Positions 1 to 8,476 of a DNA stretch of 64,000 nucleotides are shown one piece after another. A program made the translations under genes and the position numbers. Position 1 is the stretch's first letter; every line of letters starts with the position of its first letter. Under the pieces are notes generated by a model. The model did no database searches and was not told where the DNA came from. It worked only from the letters and a program-made list of their open reading frames with translations. This stretch comes from Peribacillus frigoritolerans (GTDB lineage Bacteria > Bacillota > Bacilli > Bacillales > DSM-1321), in the NCBI RefSeq assembly GCF_001636405.1, contig NZ_KV440950.1, positions 4,630,778 through 4,694,777 on the forward strand, given 5' to 3'.

Positions 1-461
1 TCAAAGGCGCCGCCCGTCATAATCTTCGCAATTTCATTTAAGGCAGTACCGCCAATCCAACTTTGAAAACCGTACCAAACGATGGCGGGAATACCGCGCA
101 TCAGTGATGATATTACGGAACCTTTCAGGCCAAAGGACATTCTAAGCTGTACAACATATGGGATACCCGTTCTGTATCCGAGCCTATCATTTAAAGCAAA
201 AACAGTTGAAATGATACCAATTGCCATGATAGCTGCGGCAAATGTCTGAAAGATGTTTAACGTAGCGATTCCCGCTACAATCATACTGGCTCCAAGCGTC
301 ATATTACCTAGATTAACACCGTCACCAACCCACATGAAAATATAGTCTACCGGACTTACCGTCCTACCTTCCTCGGTTTTCGGATTAAGTGATTCATCCA
401 CACCCGTATCATGTTGGATCTGCGTTTCTTGTGGAACGTAACTTTCTAAATTTGTAGACAT
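1..461 (-). CDS. NCS1 family nucleobase/allantoin-type permease (N-terminal part, runs off the window)
   Basis: The reverse strand is open from an ATG at 461 to the window edge (153 codons). The start is preceded by a ribosome site (AAGGGGTTGG). The first 35 or so residues are hydrophilic and are followed by DYIFMWVGDGVNLGNM, a typical entry to the first membrane helix of nucleobase:cation symporter-1 proteins; a second helix and the stretch IPYVVQLRMSFG follow, also family-like. Proteins of this family import cytosine, purines, allantoin, hydantoins or thiamine with a cation; the substrate cannot be told from this fragment. A catabolite-repression site and a GCAACATTGTTTC dyad lie in the 340-base leader, and a GntR regulator is the next gene upstream on the same strand, so inducible scavenging of a nitrogen compound is plausible. 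The C-terminal two thirds is outside the window. Confidence 0.8.
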   Translation of the reverse strand, partial: MSTNLESYVPQETQIQHDTGVDESLNPKTEEGRTVSPVDYIFMWVGDGVNLGNMTLGASMIVAGIATLNIFQTFAAAIMAIGIISTVFALNDRLGYRTGIPYVVQLRMSFGLKGSVISSLMRGIPAIVWYGFQSWIGGTALNEIAKIMTGGAF

Positions 462-663
462 GATACATCCAACCCCTTTTTTTATTGTTTGCCGCATTTT
501 AATGCATTGGTTAACAAGTTAGGTCTTAGATGTTTGCCAAGCTATGATATGTTACAAACTACCTTCTAAGTGGTCTTTTCCGTTCATCATTCACAGGAAT
601 TAAAATGCGAATTTGTTTTAGTACTATTTCCCATCGATTACCCGATTACTTGTTGTGTATTAA

Positions 664-676
664 GCAACATTGTTTC
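664..676. promoter_or_regulatory. Dyad operator candidate, copy A (GCAACATTGTTTC)
   Basis: 13-bp near-symmetric dyad about 200 bases upstream of the NCS1 permease start, in the context TTAAGCAACATTGTTTCTTT. The same element recurs at 1673, 3691 and 5536, with a variant at 5722. The symmetric form GAAACA-N-TGTTTC suggests a dimeric repressor. Confidence 0.55.
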
Positions 677-762
677 TTTAAAGTTGCAAAAAAAACACAT
701 GACAACACTTTAAATTTGAAAATGCTTTCGAAGGACTGTATCACCTCCTTAAAAACCCAGAT

Positions 763-776
763 GGTAAGCGCTTTCA
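763..776 (-). promoter_or_regulatory. Catabolite responsive element (cre) candidate
   Basis: Read on the reverse strand the site is TGAAAGCGCTTACC. It matches the CcpA consensus TGNAANCGNWNNCW at every fixed position except the last. It lies between the GntR gene and the NCS1 permease, on the permease side, so glucose repression of the permease is the simplest reading (inference). Confidence 0.5.
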
Positions 777-798
777 ATAATTGTATATCAAATTACAT

Positions 799-1467
799 TT
801 AAAGAAATATATCTGACAAGGAAGAAGAAATCTGTAATTCCTCATTAAAATGCAGATTCGACTCAATTTCACTAAGATGAATGAGAGATAAGCGTTCTGC
901 AAGATCACCGTCCCTTTGCTTAATGGCATTAAAAATTTGCAAATGATCGTGAGAACCACATGTTTCCATTTTACCTCTTCCATAGATTGCTATAATCACA
1001 TAAGTCAGGGAAATCAAGTCTTCCAGATATTGATAAAAATACGAATTCCCTGCGATTTCAGCTATTTTCAAATGAAAATCCCCAGAGACTTTTAAAGATT
1101 CATAAAAATCCAGACTACCATAAATATGTCGTTCTTCTTCTACCAGAGTCTCTAGTTCTTTTAATTGTTCCTCATTATGGAGTCTGCATGCTCTTCGCAC
1201 TGCTTCCCCTTCTAAGATTCTCCTCATTTCAAATACTTCTTTTGCTTCTTCAATTGTTGAACAGGAGACAAAAGTACCTTTATGCTCTTTAATTTTCACT
1301 AATTTTTCATATTCCAATCTGCGCAGAACATTTCGAACAGGGGTACGGCTTACGCCAAACGATTCAGCAAGATCCTTTTCTATGAGTTGCATATTTGGCC
1401 GAAGCTTTTGCTGGATAATAGCTTGCTTGATTTTTTTATAGATATCCATTTCTAAACTATTCAACAC
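799..1467 (-). CDS. GntR family transcriptional regulator, FadR/FCD subfamily
   Basis: The 222-aa protein starts at a GTG (1467) chosen because GGGGAGG sits 7 bases before it. Residues about 8-70 form the winged helix: SFGVSRTPVRNVLRRLEYEK is the recognition helix region of GntR proteins, followed by the wing KEHKGTFVS. Residues about 75-210 are the all-helical FCD ligand domain, with the metal-site style DFHLKIAEIAGN. FCD regulators normally bind a sugar acid, amino acid or other small carboxylate and release a palindromic operator. The palindrome ATTGTATACAAT lies 43 bases upstream of the start, suggesting autoregulation. The neighbouring permease, aldolase and MFS genes are likely targets (inference). 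Confidence 0.9.
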   Translation of the reverse strand: MLNSLEMDIYKKIKQAIIQQKLRPNMQLIEKDLAESFGVSRTPVRNVLRRLEYEKLVKIKEHKGTFVSCSTIEEAKEVFEMRRILEGEAVRRACRLHNEEQLKELETLVEEERHIYGSLDFYESLKVSGDFHLKIAEIAGNSYFYQYLEDLISLTYVIIAIYGRGKMETCGSHDHLQIFNAIKQRDGDLAERLSLIHLSEIESNLHFNEELQISSSLSDIFL

Positions 1468-1509
1468 TTTATACCTCCCCTCAATGAAGAATTCAAAATT
1501 GAATGCATT

Positions 1510-1521
1510 ATTGTATACAAT
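1510..1521. promoter_or_regulatory. GntR/FCD operator candidate ATTGTATACAAT
   Basis: Perfect 12-bp palindrome 43-54 bases upstream of the GntR start codon. Its TNGTATACNA form is the classical operator shape of FCD-type GntR regulators, so it probably mediates autoregulation. Confidence 0.6.
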
Positions 1522-1672
1522 ACTGGGTAAAAAAATTTAAACTGAATGATTGTACTAAATTTTATAAACCTGATCATTTAAATTAAGTTGTTTAAAATGC
1601 TTCAATCTGTCTGTTTTCAAAGAACATTGCCAAATCTCAAAAGAACTAGCCGCCCTTCCTGTCCCTCAATAA

Positions 1673-1685
1673 GCAACATTGTTTC
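1673..1685. promoter_or_regulatory. Dyad operator candidate, copy B (GCAACATTGTTTC)
   Basis: Identical 13-bp core to copy A, in the context CAATAAGCAACATTGTTTCA, about 206 bases upstream of the GntR gene. The flanking AATAAG is shared with copies C and D. Confidence 0.55.
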
Positions 1686-2037
1686 AATAAGTGAGTAAAA
1701 TATAACATTTTATTCTATATTTCGCATTTTTTATACTATCACCACTAATTTAGTTTTTCAACAAAAAAATGCAAAATTCAGAATATTGCCATCTCCTTAT
1801 TAACATAAAATAAATACTATTCTAGCAGGATGCAATTTTTTTACTTAAACCTATTCCTTTAAGGTAATAACAACTTTTGCACCTCACCACCCCATTATTA
1901 ATAACCATATAGGAGAAGAGGCTGACCTTTTGAAAGGCAGCCTATCTACTGAGAAAAAAAGATTTTAATGCAGTAACATTTTACTTCTTAGGATCTTTAA
2001 ACATGGTATATTGCTTACTTATATCACTTTTTAACTT
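1686..2037. other. Gene-free stretch with one inverted repeat
   Basis: AT-rich spacer between tpx and the GntR gene. The only structure seen is a 25-base hairpin at 1919-1943 (AGGCTG ... CAGCCT with internal CCTTT/AAAGG). It has no T-run on either side, so it is at best a weak terminator for tpx. No credible reading frame was seen. Confidence 0.5.
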
Positions 2038-2553
2038 TTATAATGATTTAATTGCTTTTATAGCTGCTTCATAGTTCGGATGTTCCGTAATTTCCGGAAC
2101 GTATTCAACATACTGTACGATATCATTTTCATCTACAACGAATACTGCACGGCATTCTAAACGATGTTCCTTTATATATGTGCCATAAGCTGTTCCAAAT
2201 GACATCTTAAAATGATCGGAAAGGGTTTGGGCTTGTTCTATTCCTGCTGCTCCACACCATCTTTTTTGTGCAAATGGAAGATCTACACTAATTGTTAACA
2301 CTTCTACATCATTTCCTAGATTGCTAGCTGATTGGTTAAATTGCCGTGTTTGTGCGTCGCATACTCCTGTATCAAGAGAGGGAACACATGAGATAAGGCG
2401 GACTTTCCCTTTTGAATCTTCAAGTGTAACTTTTGAGAGATCGTTTGCTAACACTTCAAAATTTGGCGCTTTATCCCCAACACGAATTTCACTCCCAATC
2501 AGCGTAACTGGATTGCCAGCAAATGTTACTATACTTGATCTTTCTATAGACAT
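2038..2553 (-). CDS. tpx: Thiol peroxidase Tpx (atypical 2-Cys peroxiredoxin)
   Basis: The 171-aa protein has the full length of bacterial Tpx. The signature PSLDTGVCDAQTRQF carries the peroxidatic cysteine Cys65, and the resolving cysteine is Cys100 in AQKRWC. The enzyme reduces hydrogen peroxide and alkyl hydroperoxides in the cytoplasm using thioredoxin. The ATG at 2553 is preceded by AGGAGG. It stands as a single gene between the aldolase gene upstream and the GntR gene downstream, all on the same strand with wide spacers, so it is probably a separate transcript. Nothing unusual was seen. Confidence 0.95.
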   Translation of the reverse strand: MSIERSSIVTFAGNPVTLIGSEIRVGDKAPNFEVLANDLSKVTLEDSKGKVRLISCVPSLDTGVCDAQTRQFNQSASNLGNDVEVLTISVDLPFAQKRWCGAAGIEQAQTLSDHFKMSFGTAYGTYIKEHRLECRAVFVVDENDIVQYVEYVPEITEHPNYEAAIKAIKSL

Positions 2554-2701
2554 ATTATTTTTCCTCCTATTACCTTAGCAATTCTTCTAAAAAAGTTATC
2601 TTCAACGATAAGCAGTATAGCCATAAATTATGTGGTTAAAGGGTTTATCCATGTGTCTAAAAATATGGGGTACTGTTCAAAGGTTCGTATCATATTACTC
2701 C

Positions 2702-3619
2702 TTAAACATAGTAAGAAGCACTATCACTACTTATTAAAAAGTTTTCAATTTTTTCTTTTACTACGTTCTGAACTGCGTTTTGGACTAAAGTCAATGTTTC
2801 AGTCGGTAGTTCCGACCACTCTTTTTCTGTAACATGAATTTCTCGATTAAGGGTTTTTATCATCATATGTTCTAAATCTGTTGCAATATTCACTTTACTG
2901 ATTCCACCATTAGGAATTTGAATTGCATTCTTTATCATCTCTGAAGGAGTGCCTGAACCGCCATGTAACACTAAAGGTACAGATGTTAATGCACGAATTT
3001 CCATTAAACGATCAATATCAATTTTTGGATCTTTAACGAGATAAACCCCATGTGAAGTTCCGACAGAAATCGCTAATGCATCAATACAGGTCTCTTCAAC
3101 AAACTGTTTTGCTTCTTCAGGCTCTGTAAATAGTTCTTCATCAACGTCGGTTTCAATAAAGTCGGTTGTCCCTATCTTGCCTAATTCAGCTTCTACAGTT
3201 ACGCCTTTTGAATGTGCATACTCAACAACCTTTTTTGTTATCTCAATATTTTTATTGAATGGTTGCTCTGATGCATCAATCATAACGGATGTAAAACCAA
3301 CTTCGATGGCTTCTGCAATTACATTGAAATCCTTCGTATGGTCTAAATGTAACACAGCAGGGATCGTAATATTCTCCTCTTGGATCACACGATAAAACTC
3401 TCGGCTAAATTCCGCTAAATTAATTCCATATCGTTCCTGCTCCCTCTCAGAAGTTTGAACAATAACCGCAGATTTCTTTTCTTGGGCAGCTCTAAGTATA
3501 GGAGCTACCATCTTTGTAGCTCTAGGAGTAAACGAACCGACAGCAAATTGATTTTGCGTAGCTACTGCAAGTACCTTTGTTAATGAACTGACATTGTTTG
3601 GTTTTAAATTTACTTTCAT
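2702..3619 (-). CDS. Class II (zinc) fructose/tagatose-bisphosphate-type aldolase
   Basis: The 305-aa protein has the class II aldolase barrel. HLDH at residues 91-94 holds the first zinc ligand and the catalytic aspartate; His190 in GTSHG and His219 in VLHGGSG supply the other zinc ligands, and NIATDL near residue 245 is the substrate phosphate region. These enzymes cleave ketose bisphosphates, or in some branches other phosphorylated sugar acids, to a triose phosphate. The divergent N-terminus and the neighbouring sugar-acid-type MFS transporter suggest a catabolic enzyme rather than the glycolytic Fba (inference). A GCAACAGTGTTCC dyad lies 72 bases upstream of the start, matching the dyad ahead of the MFS gene, which suggests joint control. 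Confidence 0.85.
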   Translation of the reverse strand: MKVNLKPNNVSSLTKVLAVATQNQFAVGSFTPRATKMVAPILRAAQEKKSAVIVQTSEREQERYGINLAEFSREFYRVIQEENITIPAVLHLDHTKDFNVIAEAIEVGFTSVMIDASEQPFNKNIEITKKVVEYAHSKGVTVEAELGKIGTTDFIETDVDEELFTEPEEAKQFVEETCIDALAISVGTSHGVYLVKDPKIDIDRLMEIRALTSVPLVLHGGSGTPSEMIKNAIQIPNGGISKVNIATDLEHMMIKTLNREIHVTEKEWSELPTETLTLVQNAVQNVVKEKIENFLISSDSASYYV

Positions 3620-3690
3620 TCATTCAAACTCCCTAAAAAAAGATGATTTAACTTATTTCGTTCATTCGCGCCCTTTATGTTACCTAATAA

Positions 3691-3703
3691 GCAACAGTGT
3701 TCC
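3691..3703. promoter_or_regulatory. Dyad operator candidate, copy C (GCAACAGTGTTCC)
   Basis: Located 72 bases upstream of the aldolase gene in the context CCTAATAAGCAACAGTGTTC. The flank CCTAATAAGCAACA is shared base for base with copy D, so the similarity extends beyond the core. Confidence 0.6.
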
Positions 3704-3765
3704 CTTTTAATTTTAAATACTTTTCTGAAAGCCAACATTTCCCCCTCTTTCTTACCCACTATCTG

Positions 3766-3794
3766 AAAAAAAGCGTCTGTATTTCAATGTACAG
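3766..3794 (-). terminator. Weak rho-independent terminator candidate after the MFS gene
   Basis: Reverse strand: CTGTA-8 bases-TACAG followed by ACGC and a run of seven T. It lies 120 bases beyond the MFS stop. The stem is short, so confidence is modest. Confidence 0.4.
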
Positions 3795-3914
3795 GATTCG
3801 GCATCTGACAGCCTCTTTTCAACAAGGGTATTCTAAATATAATGCTATTACCACGTAAAAAAACATTTAACAAAGATAAATGAATCCATTTACTTACTAA
3901 ATTGAAAATTCAAA

Positions 3915-5218
3915 TTAGGCTTCCACTATTGTTTCTGACTTTAATGAATTTTCTTTTTCGGTATTATTGCCAATCGTAAGGGCAATAATTGCTGCTACAA
4001 TGATGGCTGCAATCATTAATATGAAAGTTGAATTGTACGAACCACCGCTGCTTTCAATCATATAACCCATTAATAACGGGGAGATAAATCCTGCAATTGA
4101 TCCGAAACAGTTAACAGTAGATGAACCTGCAGCCATTATTTTCGCAGGAAGCGTGTCAACAACCAGTCCCCAGAATGCTCCTTGAGCTAAGAACATGAAG
4201 AATGCAGCAACACATTGATACGTAATGACCACTGCAGTGGAAGTAGATTGAAGCATTAATAATAATGCCAGCCCACTAATTACAGCATTAGGGATAAACA
4301 CCCATTTCCTCTTTCCTTTTACTTTATCTGACAAGTACCCACCAAGAATAATGGAGACTGTACCTACTAAATACGGTAAGGCACTGAAAATGCCAGTATC
4401 CATTAAAGAAAGCCCTCTAACATTTATCAGATAAGATGGAAGCCAGAAGTGAAGCCCCAGAAAGTAATATCAAAGAAGAACCAAATGAACGCCATTTGCC
4501 ATAAAATCGGTTTTTTAAATAGTTCCTTAAAGGAAACTCCTGAGTTTTTTTCTTCATTCGATTTTTCATTCTCAATGTCTTCCTCTAATTCTGCAAGCTC
4601 TTCTTTCGTCATTTTAGGATGATCTTTCGGATTATCTTTGAATTTAAACCAGATATACAGACCGAGTATAATGCCCGGAATACCCATTACGATAAAAACG
4701 GTACGCCATCCAAATGCCCCAATAATTGCTGCAGCAGCAATAGCAGCAATAGCCGGTCCTAAAGTATTAACTGTTGACTGAATTCCAGTAGCTGTTCCTC
4801 GTTGTTTACTGGGAAAGTAATTAGCTATTCCTTTATAAGCAGCACCTGGTAAACATGCCTCTCCTAAACCGAAAACGAATCGAATAAGTAACATAAGTGG
4901 ATAAGAAAAAATAAAACCAGTCAATGATGTGAAAATTGACCACCAAACAATCGCAATGCTCATCACACGACGAAAGCCAAATTTATCTGATAACATCCCG
5001 CCCGGAATTTGGAACAGTGCATACCCCGCAAAGAAAATACTTAACAGTAACCCTTGAGCTGTTGCCGTAAGATTAAGATCTTCACCAATATATGGCAATG
5101 CAATAGTGATTACCATTCGGTCCAGGAAAGAAAACAGCCAACATAACCATAATACGAATAAGACAGTATAACGAACTTTCCATTTAGATTTCTTTTTCAG
5201 CTGCAGTTGTTTGTTCAT
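3915..5218 (-). pseudogene. MFS transporter, anion:cation symporter type (one-base frameshift)
   Basis: The two reading frames 5218-4427 (263 aa) and 4403-3915 (162 aa) are the halves of one 12-helix transporter of about 434 aa. The first half carries the family motif LDRMVITIALPYIGEDL and LLIRFVFGLGEACLPGA, as in hexuronate, glucarate and galactonate permeases. Near 4443-4446 the sequence reads ACTTCTGG, where ACTTCTTGG would restore the family sequence SWLPSYLINVRGLSL and join the halves without a stop. The first ATG (5218) follows an AGGTTGTTG-type site. The partner aldolase gene downstream has the same upstream dyad. Either the gene is inactivated or one T is missing from the assembly; nothing else in the gene is damaged. 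Confidence 0.8.
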
Positions 5219-5535
5219 TAAACAACAACCTCCTGAATGATTTCATTTCCATCATGTAAAGTTGTGCCTTTTCTAAACTAGTTACGGTGTTACAGTAAAA
5301 ACACGGTACATTACCAACTGATAACCTTTATACAAGCGCTTACATTTCTTCCATTCCACAAAATAAATCATTAACATACATCGCCATAACTTTTATCGGT
5401 GCTGTAAACTAATTTTATTACCTATTATTTCCTGTCCAATGAAGCACTTCAAATCATCTTTCTCCCCCCTTATAAATAGCCTTGAAGAATATTAAAACTG
5501 AAGATGTTTAATCAACACTTCTAGTTTCCTAATAA

Positions 5536-5548
5536 GCAACACTGTTCC
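5536..5548. promoter_or_regulatory. Dyad operator candidate, copy D (GCAACACTGTTCC)
   Basis: About 318 bases upstream of the MFS gene in the context CCTAATAAGCAACACTGTTC, nearly identical to copy C ahead of the aldolase gene. Confidence 0.6.
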
Positions 5549-5721
5549 TTTCTATAACCAAAAAATTTTGTATAAAAAGAATGATTAGTTATGTCGAACT
5601 GTATAACAATCATTGTACTGATTTTTTGTTTTAAGGTACTAGGCAAGAAGGCGTCGCCATAGACTTTATTTCCTAGATAGATTCTTTAGTCCCTTCATTA
5701 TCGGTTTTCGTTGCTTATTAA

Positions 5722-5734
5722 GAAACCTAGTTTC
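5722..5734. promoter_or_regulatory. Dyad operator candidate, variant copy E (GAAACCTAGTTTC)
   Basis: Context ATTAAGAAACCTAGTTTCAA resembles copy B, and both outer half sites follow the symmetric GAAAC/GTTTC form. It lies 186 bases from copy D, upstream of the MFS gene. A separate half site TTGCTTATT lies just before it. Confidence 0.35.
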
Positions 5735-5982
5735 AACGAGAAATCAAAATCATCTTATTTATAATATTCCTACCTGAAATGAATTCTAACATGTGCATGA
5801 ATCACTTTCAAGAAAATTCTGAATTTTACATCCTTCCCCCCCTAAAGTTTATGACACAGCCTTTCTCTTTTACTAGTAATGTAATAGTAATTGATATTTT
5901 ATTGCTTTGATTTTTATAAGATCAGATGAACTAATAAAACACCAGCAATTGCAAGCTACCTATTAATCATACCGGCTTTACC

Positions 5983-6117
5983 CTATACACGTCCCCGAAC
6001 AATAGAAGGTTCTTTCACAAACATGACCATGAATACGATGAACATATTGATAGTTACCTTTGTCATCGGGCGAGCCATTAAAGTGCTCAACAACAAATAA
6101 AGAGGGCCATCGTGAGT
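5983..6117 (-). pseudogene. Possible remnant of a membrane transporter C-terminus
   Basis: Reverse-strand frame of about 45 codons ending in a stop at 5983-5985. It contains LYLLLSTLMARPMTKVTI followed by a hydrophobic helix and MFVKEPSIVRGRV. It has no start, no ribosome site and no continuation upstream. The composition looks like a membrane-protein tail, but no family can be named. Confidence 0.2.
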
Positions 6118-6189
6118 ATAAATTGCCAACAACATCTGTGCAACATGCCGAGTTATCCTATTAAAAATAAGATCTTAAAACATATGACA

Positions 6190-6225
6190 AAACCCCACCT
6201 GTTCCCATAGCAACTGGTGGGGTTT
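6190..6225. terminator. Rho-independent terminator (bidirectional)
   Basis: AAACCCCACC and GGTGGGGTTT pair across a 16-base loop. On the reverse strand it is followed by TTGTC and a T-rich stretch, 62 bases past the stop of the 46-aa gene. It is the likely terminator of that gene. Confidence 0.7.
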
Positions 6226-6286
6226 CTAACTGGCTTCTACATCTACATCAACCGGGAGGTCCATCTTTGCAATCACTTCCTTTCGT

Positions 6287-6427
6287 TTAAACGGCTAATT
6301 TACTGTATTCATCCAACTGATCTTTAGTTAAATTTTTGATGAAATGGTCAATGTTTATCGACTCGATTTCATACCTTTCACAAATCTTTAAATAACTTTC
6401 ATAAGCTTTATCATAAATGTTCATCAT
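6287..6427 (-). CDS. Small uncharacterised protein (46 aa)
   Basis: Short gene with a strong ribosome site (AAGGAGGG) 7 bases before ATG-ATG at 6427/6424, and a terminator 62 bases after the stop. The protein begins MMNIYDKAYESYLKI and ends LTKDQLDEYSKLAV. It is soluble, mixed-charge and probably two helices with one cysteine. No family is recognised. An upstream 12-bp palindrome TGTTATATAACA overlaps the region where a promoter would lie, with a half copy about 25 bases further up. Good translation signals and flanking regulatory structures argue that the gene is real, even though it is short and isolated. Confidence 0.65.
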   Translation of the reverse strand: MMNIYDKAYESYLKICERYEIESINIDHFIKNLTKDQLDEYSKLAV

Positions 6428-6442
6428 CTAGATCCCTCCTTC

Positions 6443-6454
6443 TGTTATATAACA
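6443..6454. promoter_or_regulatory. Palindrome TGTTATATAACA upstream of the 46-aa gene
   Basis: Perfect 12-bp palindrome 16 bases upstream of the start codon. A related half TATATAACAAC lies at 6475-6485. This is an operator candidate; the cognate regulator is unknown. Confidence 0.35.
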
Positions 6455-6859
6455 ATAAATTTAACTTATTAATAATATATAACAACCTTAATTTCCCGTC
6501 AATGTATTTTTCTGAAAATTCGGTAAGAATTTCATTCTCTTAGTATTTCCCATATTGATCTTAGCTAACCGTCTCACTTAAAAAAAGTAGTACGCTAAGT
6601 GTTAAATACCTCATCTTTTTAAATACTGCTTTTTTTCTCCAAAAGAAAAGAAGCTGCTGATCAGCTTCCGGTAATGAACTTCATTATGGATTTACCTAAA
6701 CATTAAGGTCGATAAATGTTTCCATTTTTTGATAAATAATGTTAGGTTGAGCAAATATTAAGTGTGTGTAAATTAATTGTTGGAATTAGAAACTAAATAT
6801 TTATAAATAGTATACTTCATTATAGATAATCGATTTTGGTCTTTGGATGTTCTAAGAAC
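6455..6859. other. Gene-free stretch with a reverse-strand terminator
   Basis: At 6650-6668 GAAGCTG-ATCAG-CAGCTTC reads into TTTTCTTTT on the reverse strand, a terminator-like hairpin with no intact gene before it. A long A/T inverted repeat (AAAAAAAGTAGTA, then TACTGCTTTTTTT) lies at 6582-6636. No coding frame was seen. Confidence 0.4.
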
Positions 6860-7032
6860 TGAAATGACATGGATAAACCGTCAATTCAGGTACTTTATAC
6901 ACAATGGAATCTGATGGACTTTTAATAAATGAGGAACGAAACGTCGATGGGAAAATAAGAAAATTATTTATTCGACCACTGAAAAAGGAAATATTTATGG
7001 AAGCCGGAAAGAAAGCTTATGAACTTAAATAG
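6860..7032 (+). pseudogene. PadR-family regulator remnant (ChrI-like)
   Basis: The frame ending at the stop 7030-7032 reads NSGTLYTMESDGLL, NEERNVDGKIRKLF, then KKAYELK, the familiar PadR pattern (SGTLY ... LE.DGLI ... G..RK.Y). The alternative frame just before it gives MDKPSIQVLYT, another PadR-like stretch, so the gene is frameshifted, and the N-terminal half of the winged helix is missing. It ends 13 bases before the ChrA start. PadR-type regulators (ChrI) precede chrA in other Bacillus; loss here would leave chrA without its usual regulator (inference). Confidence 0.55.
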
Positions 7033-7045
7033 GAGGAATACTTTA

Positions 7046-8239
7046 GTGGATCAAAACAAAACAAACAGAAGTTTAAAGTCACTGATTGAAATACTATTAG
7101 TTTCAACAAGGCTTGGTTTAACATCATTTGGTGGGCCAATAGCACATTTAGGTTACTTTCATGATGAGTATGTTAAACGACGAAAATGGATGGATGAAAA
7201 AAGCTATGCTGATTTAGTTGCTTTGTGTCAATTCTTGCCTGGTCCAGCTAGCAGTCAGGTTGGAATTGGAGTCGGAGTTATGCGGGGAGGTTTCTTCGGT
7301 GGAATTTTAGCTTTCCTTGGTTTTACAATGCCTTCGGTGATAGCGTTAGTAATATTAGCATCATTTTTCAAAGGAATGGAAGTTTCAAATGCAGGCTGGA
7401 TCCACGGATTAAAAATAGTAGCTGTAGCAGTAGTTGCACACGCCATTTTGGGGATGTCAAAAAATTTAACTCCAGATATAAAGAGAAAGACAATTGCATT
7501 AATAGCCTTGGTTGGGACCTTGATTTGGCAGACTGCCTATGTGCAAGTTGGTATTATAATACTGGCCGCATTTATTGGTTTTCTTATTTATAAACGACAC
7601 GACGAAAGTTATGAATCTAACGTTCATTTTCCGATTTCGCGTGGTGTCGGTTTTGTTAGTTTAGTTTTATTTTTCGGATTACTGTTTCTACTTCCAATTT
7701 TACGAGAGGTTACTTCATCAAATTGGATTGCTCTGTTTGATGGCTTTTATCGGTCTGGTTCTTTAGTGTTTGGTGGTGGACATGTAGTCTTGCCATTGCT
7801 TGAACGTGAATTTGTCCCTACTGGATGGCTAGACAAAGAGGCATTTCTTGCTGGATATGGTGCAACACAAGCTGTACCGGGACCATTATTTACGTTTGCA
7901 GCGTACATAGGTGCCGTGATAAATGGATGGCAAGGTGGCTTATTAGCAACAATTGCTATTTTCTTACCTGCATTTCTTCTTATTTTAGGGACATTGCCAT
8001 TTTGGGACACATTACGCCGTAATCCTAAAGTAAAAGGGGCATTAATGGGAGTAAATGCAGCAGTTGTAGGCATCTTGATTGCGGCTTTTTATAATCCCAT
8101 TTGGACCAGCTCCATCTCAGCTCCTATAGACTTTGCTTTTTCTGCCATCTTATTTAGTATGCTTGTGTACTGGAAATTGCCTGCTTGGTTTATAGTGATA
8201 ATCGGTGCTACTGGAGGCTCACTTATGACGTTAATATGA
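7046..8239 (+). CDS. chrA: Chromate transporter ChrA (long-chain, two CHR domains)
   Basis: GTG at 7046 is the likely start because AGGAGG ends 9 bases before it; an in-frame ATG at 7019 lies inside the regulator remnant. The product is 397 aa. Domain one (about residues 15-190) has the motif FGGPIAHLGYFHDEYV and FLPGPASSQVGI; domain two (about 215-395) has FGGGHVVLPLLEREFV and YGATQAVPGPLFTFA. Two inverted CHR domains with about ten membrane helices are the standard architecture. The protein is a membrane efflux carrier for chromate, possibly with sulfate as the competing anion. The preceding PadR regulator is broken. Two strong hairpins follow the gene. Confidence 0.92.
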   Translation: MDQNKTNRSLKSLIEILLVSTRLGLTSFGGPIAHLGYFHDEYVKRRKWMDEKSYADLVALCQFLPGPASSQVGIGVGVMRGGFFGGILAFLGFTMPSVIALVILASFFKGMEVSNAGWIHGLKIVAVAVVAHAILGMSKNLTPDIKRKTIALIALVGTLIWQTAYVQVGIIILAAFIGFLIYKRHDESYESNVHFPISRGVGFVSLVLFFGLLFLLPILREVTSSNWIALFDGFYRSGSLVFGGGHVVLPLLEREFVPTGWLDKEAFLAGYGATQAVPGPLFTFAAYIGAVINGWQGGLLATIAIFLPAFLLILGTLPFWDTLRRNPKVKGALMGVNAAVVGILIAAFYNPIWTSSISAPIDFAFSAILFSMLVYWKLPAWFIVIIGATGGSLMTLI

Positions 8240-8315
8240 ATCTATATTCATTTATCGTTTCACCCTTTATTGACACATTTTTATCTCATTCTATTTTATT
8301 TTAAACTTTGAAAAA

Positions 8316-8351
8316 ACTGTGAGTTATACCTTTAAAGGCATAACTCACAGT
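8316..8351 (-). terminator. Hairpin terminator, reverse reading
   Basis: ACTGTGAGTTAT and its complement form a 16-bp stem. On the reverse strand it is followed by six T. It lies between chrA and the next reverse-strand operon. Confidence 0.6.
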
Positions 8352-8360
8352 AGGCAAAAA

Positions 8361-8392
8361 AGAAATAACAGGTAGTCCCACCTGCTATTTCT
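8361..8392 (+). terminator. Hairpin terminator after chrA
   Basis: AGAAATAACAGGT pairs with ACCTGCTATTTCT (one A unpaired) and is followed by TTTAAAT. It lies 120 bases beyond the chrA stop. Confidence 0.5.
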
Positions 8393-8476
8393 TTTAAATA
8401 TATTCCGCTATATTCGATTGAACCGCATTATTTCCATTGCAGAATTTGTTACGCAGTTTAAGAACCGGTTATTATT

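Larger units (their letters stand above)
5219..5982. other. Gene-free leader upstream of the MFS gene
   Basis: No supported reading frame. It holds dyad copies D (5536) and E (5722). The rest is AT-rich. Confidence 0.5.
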
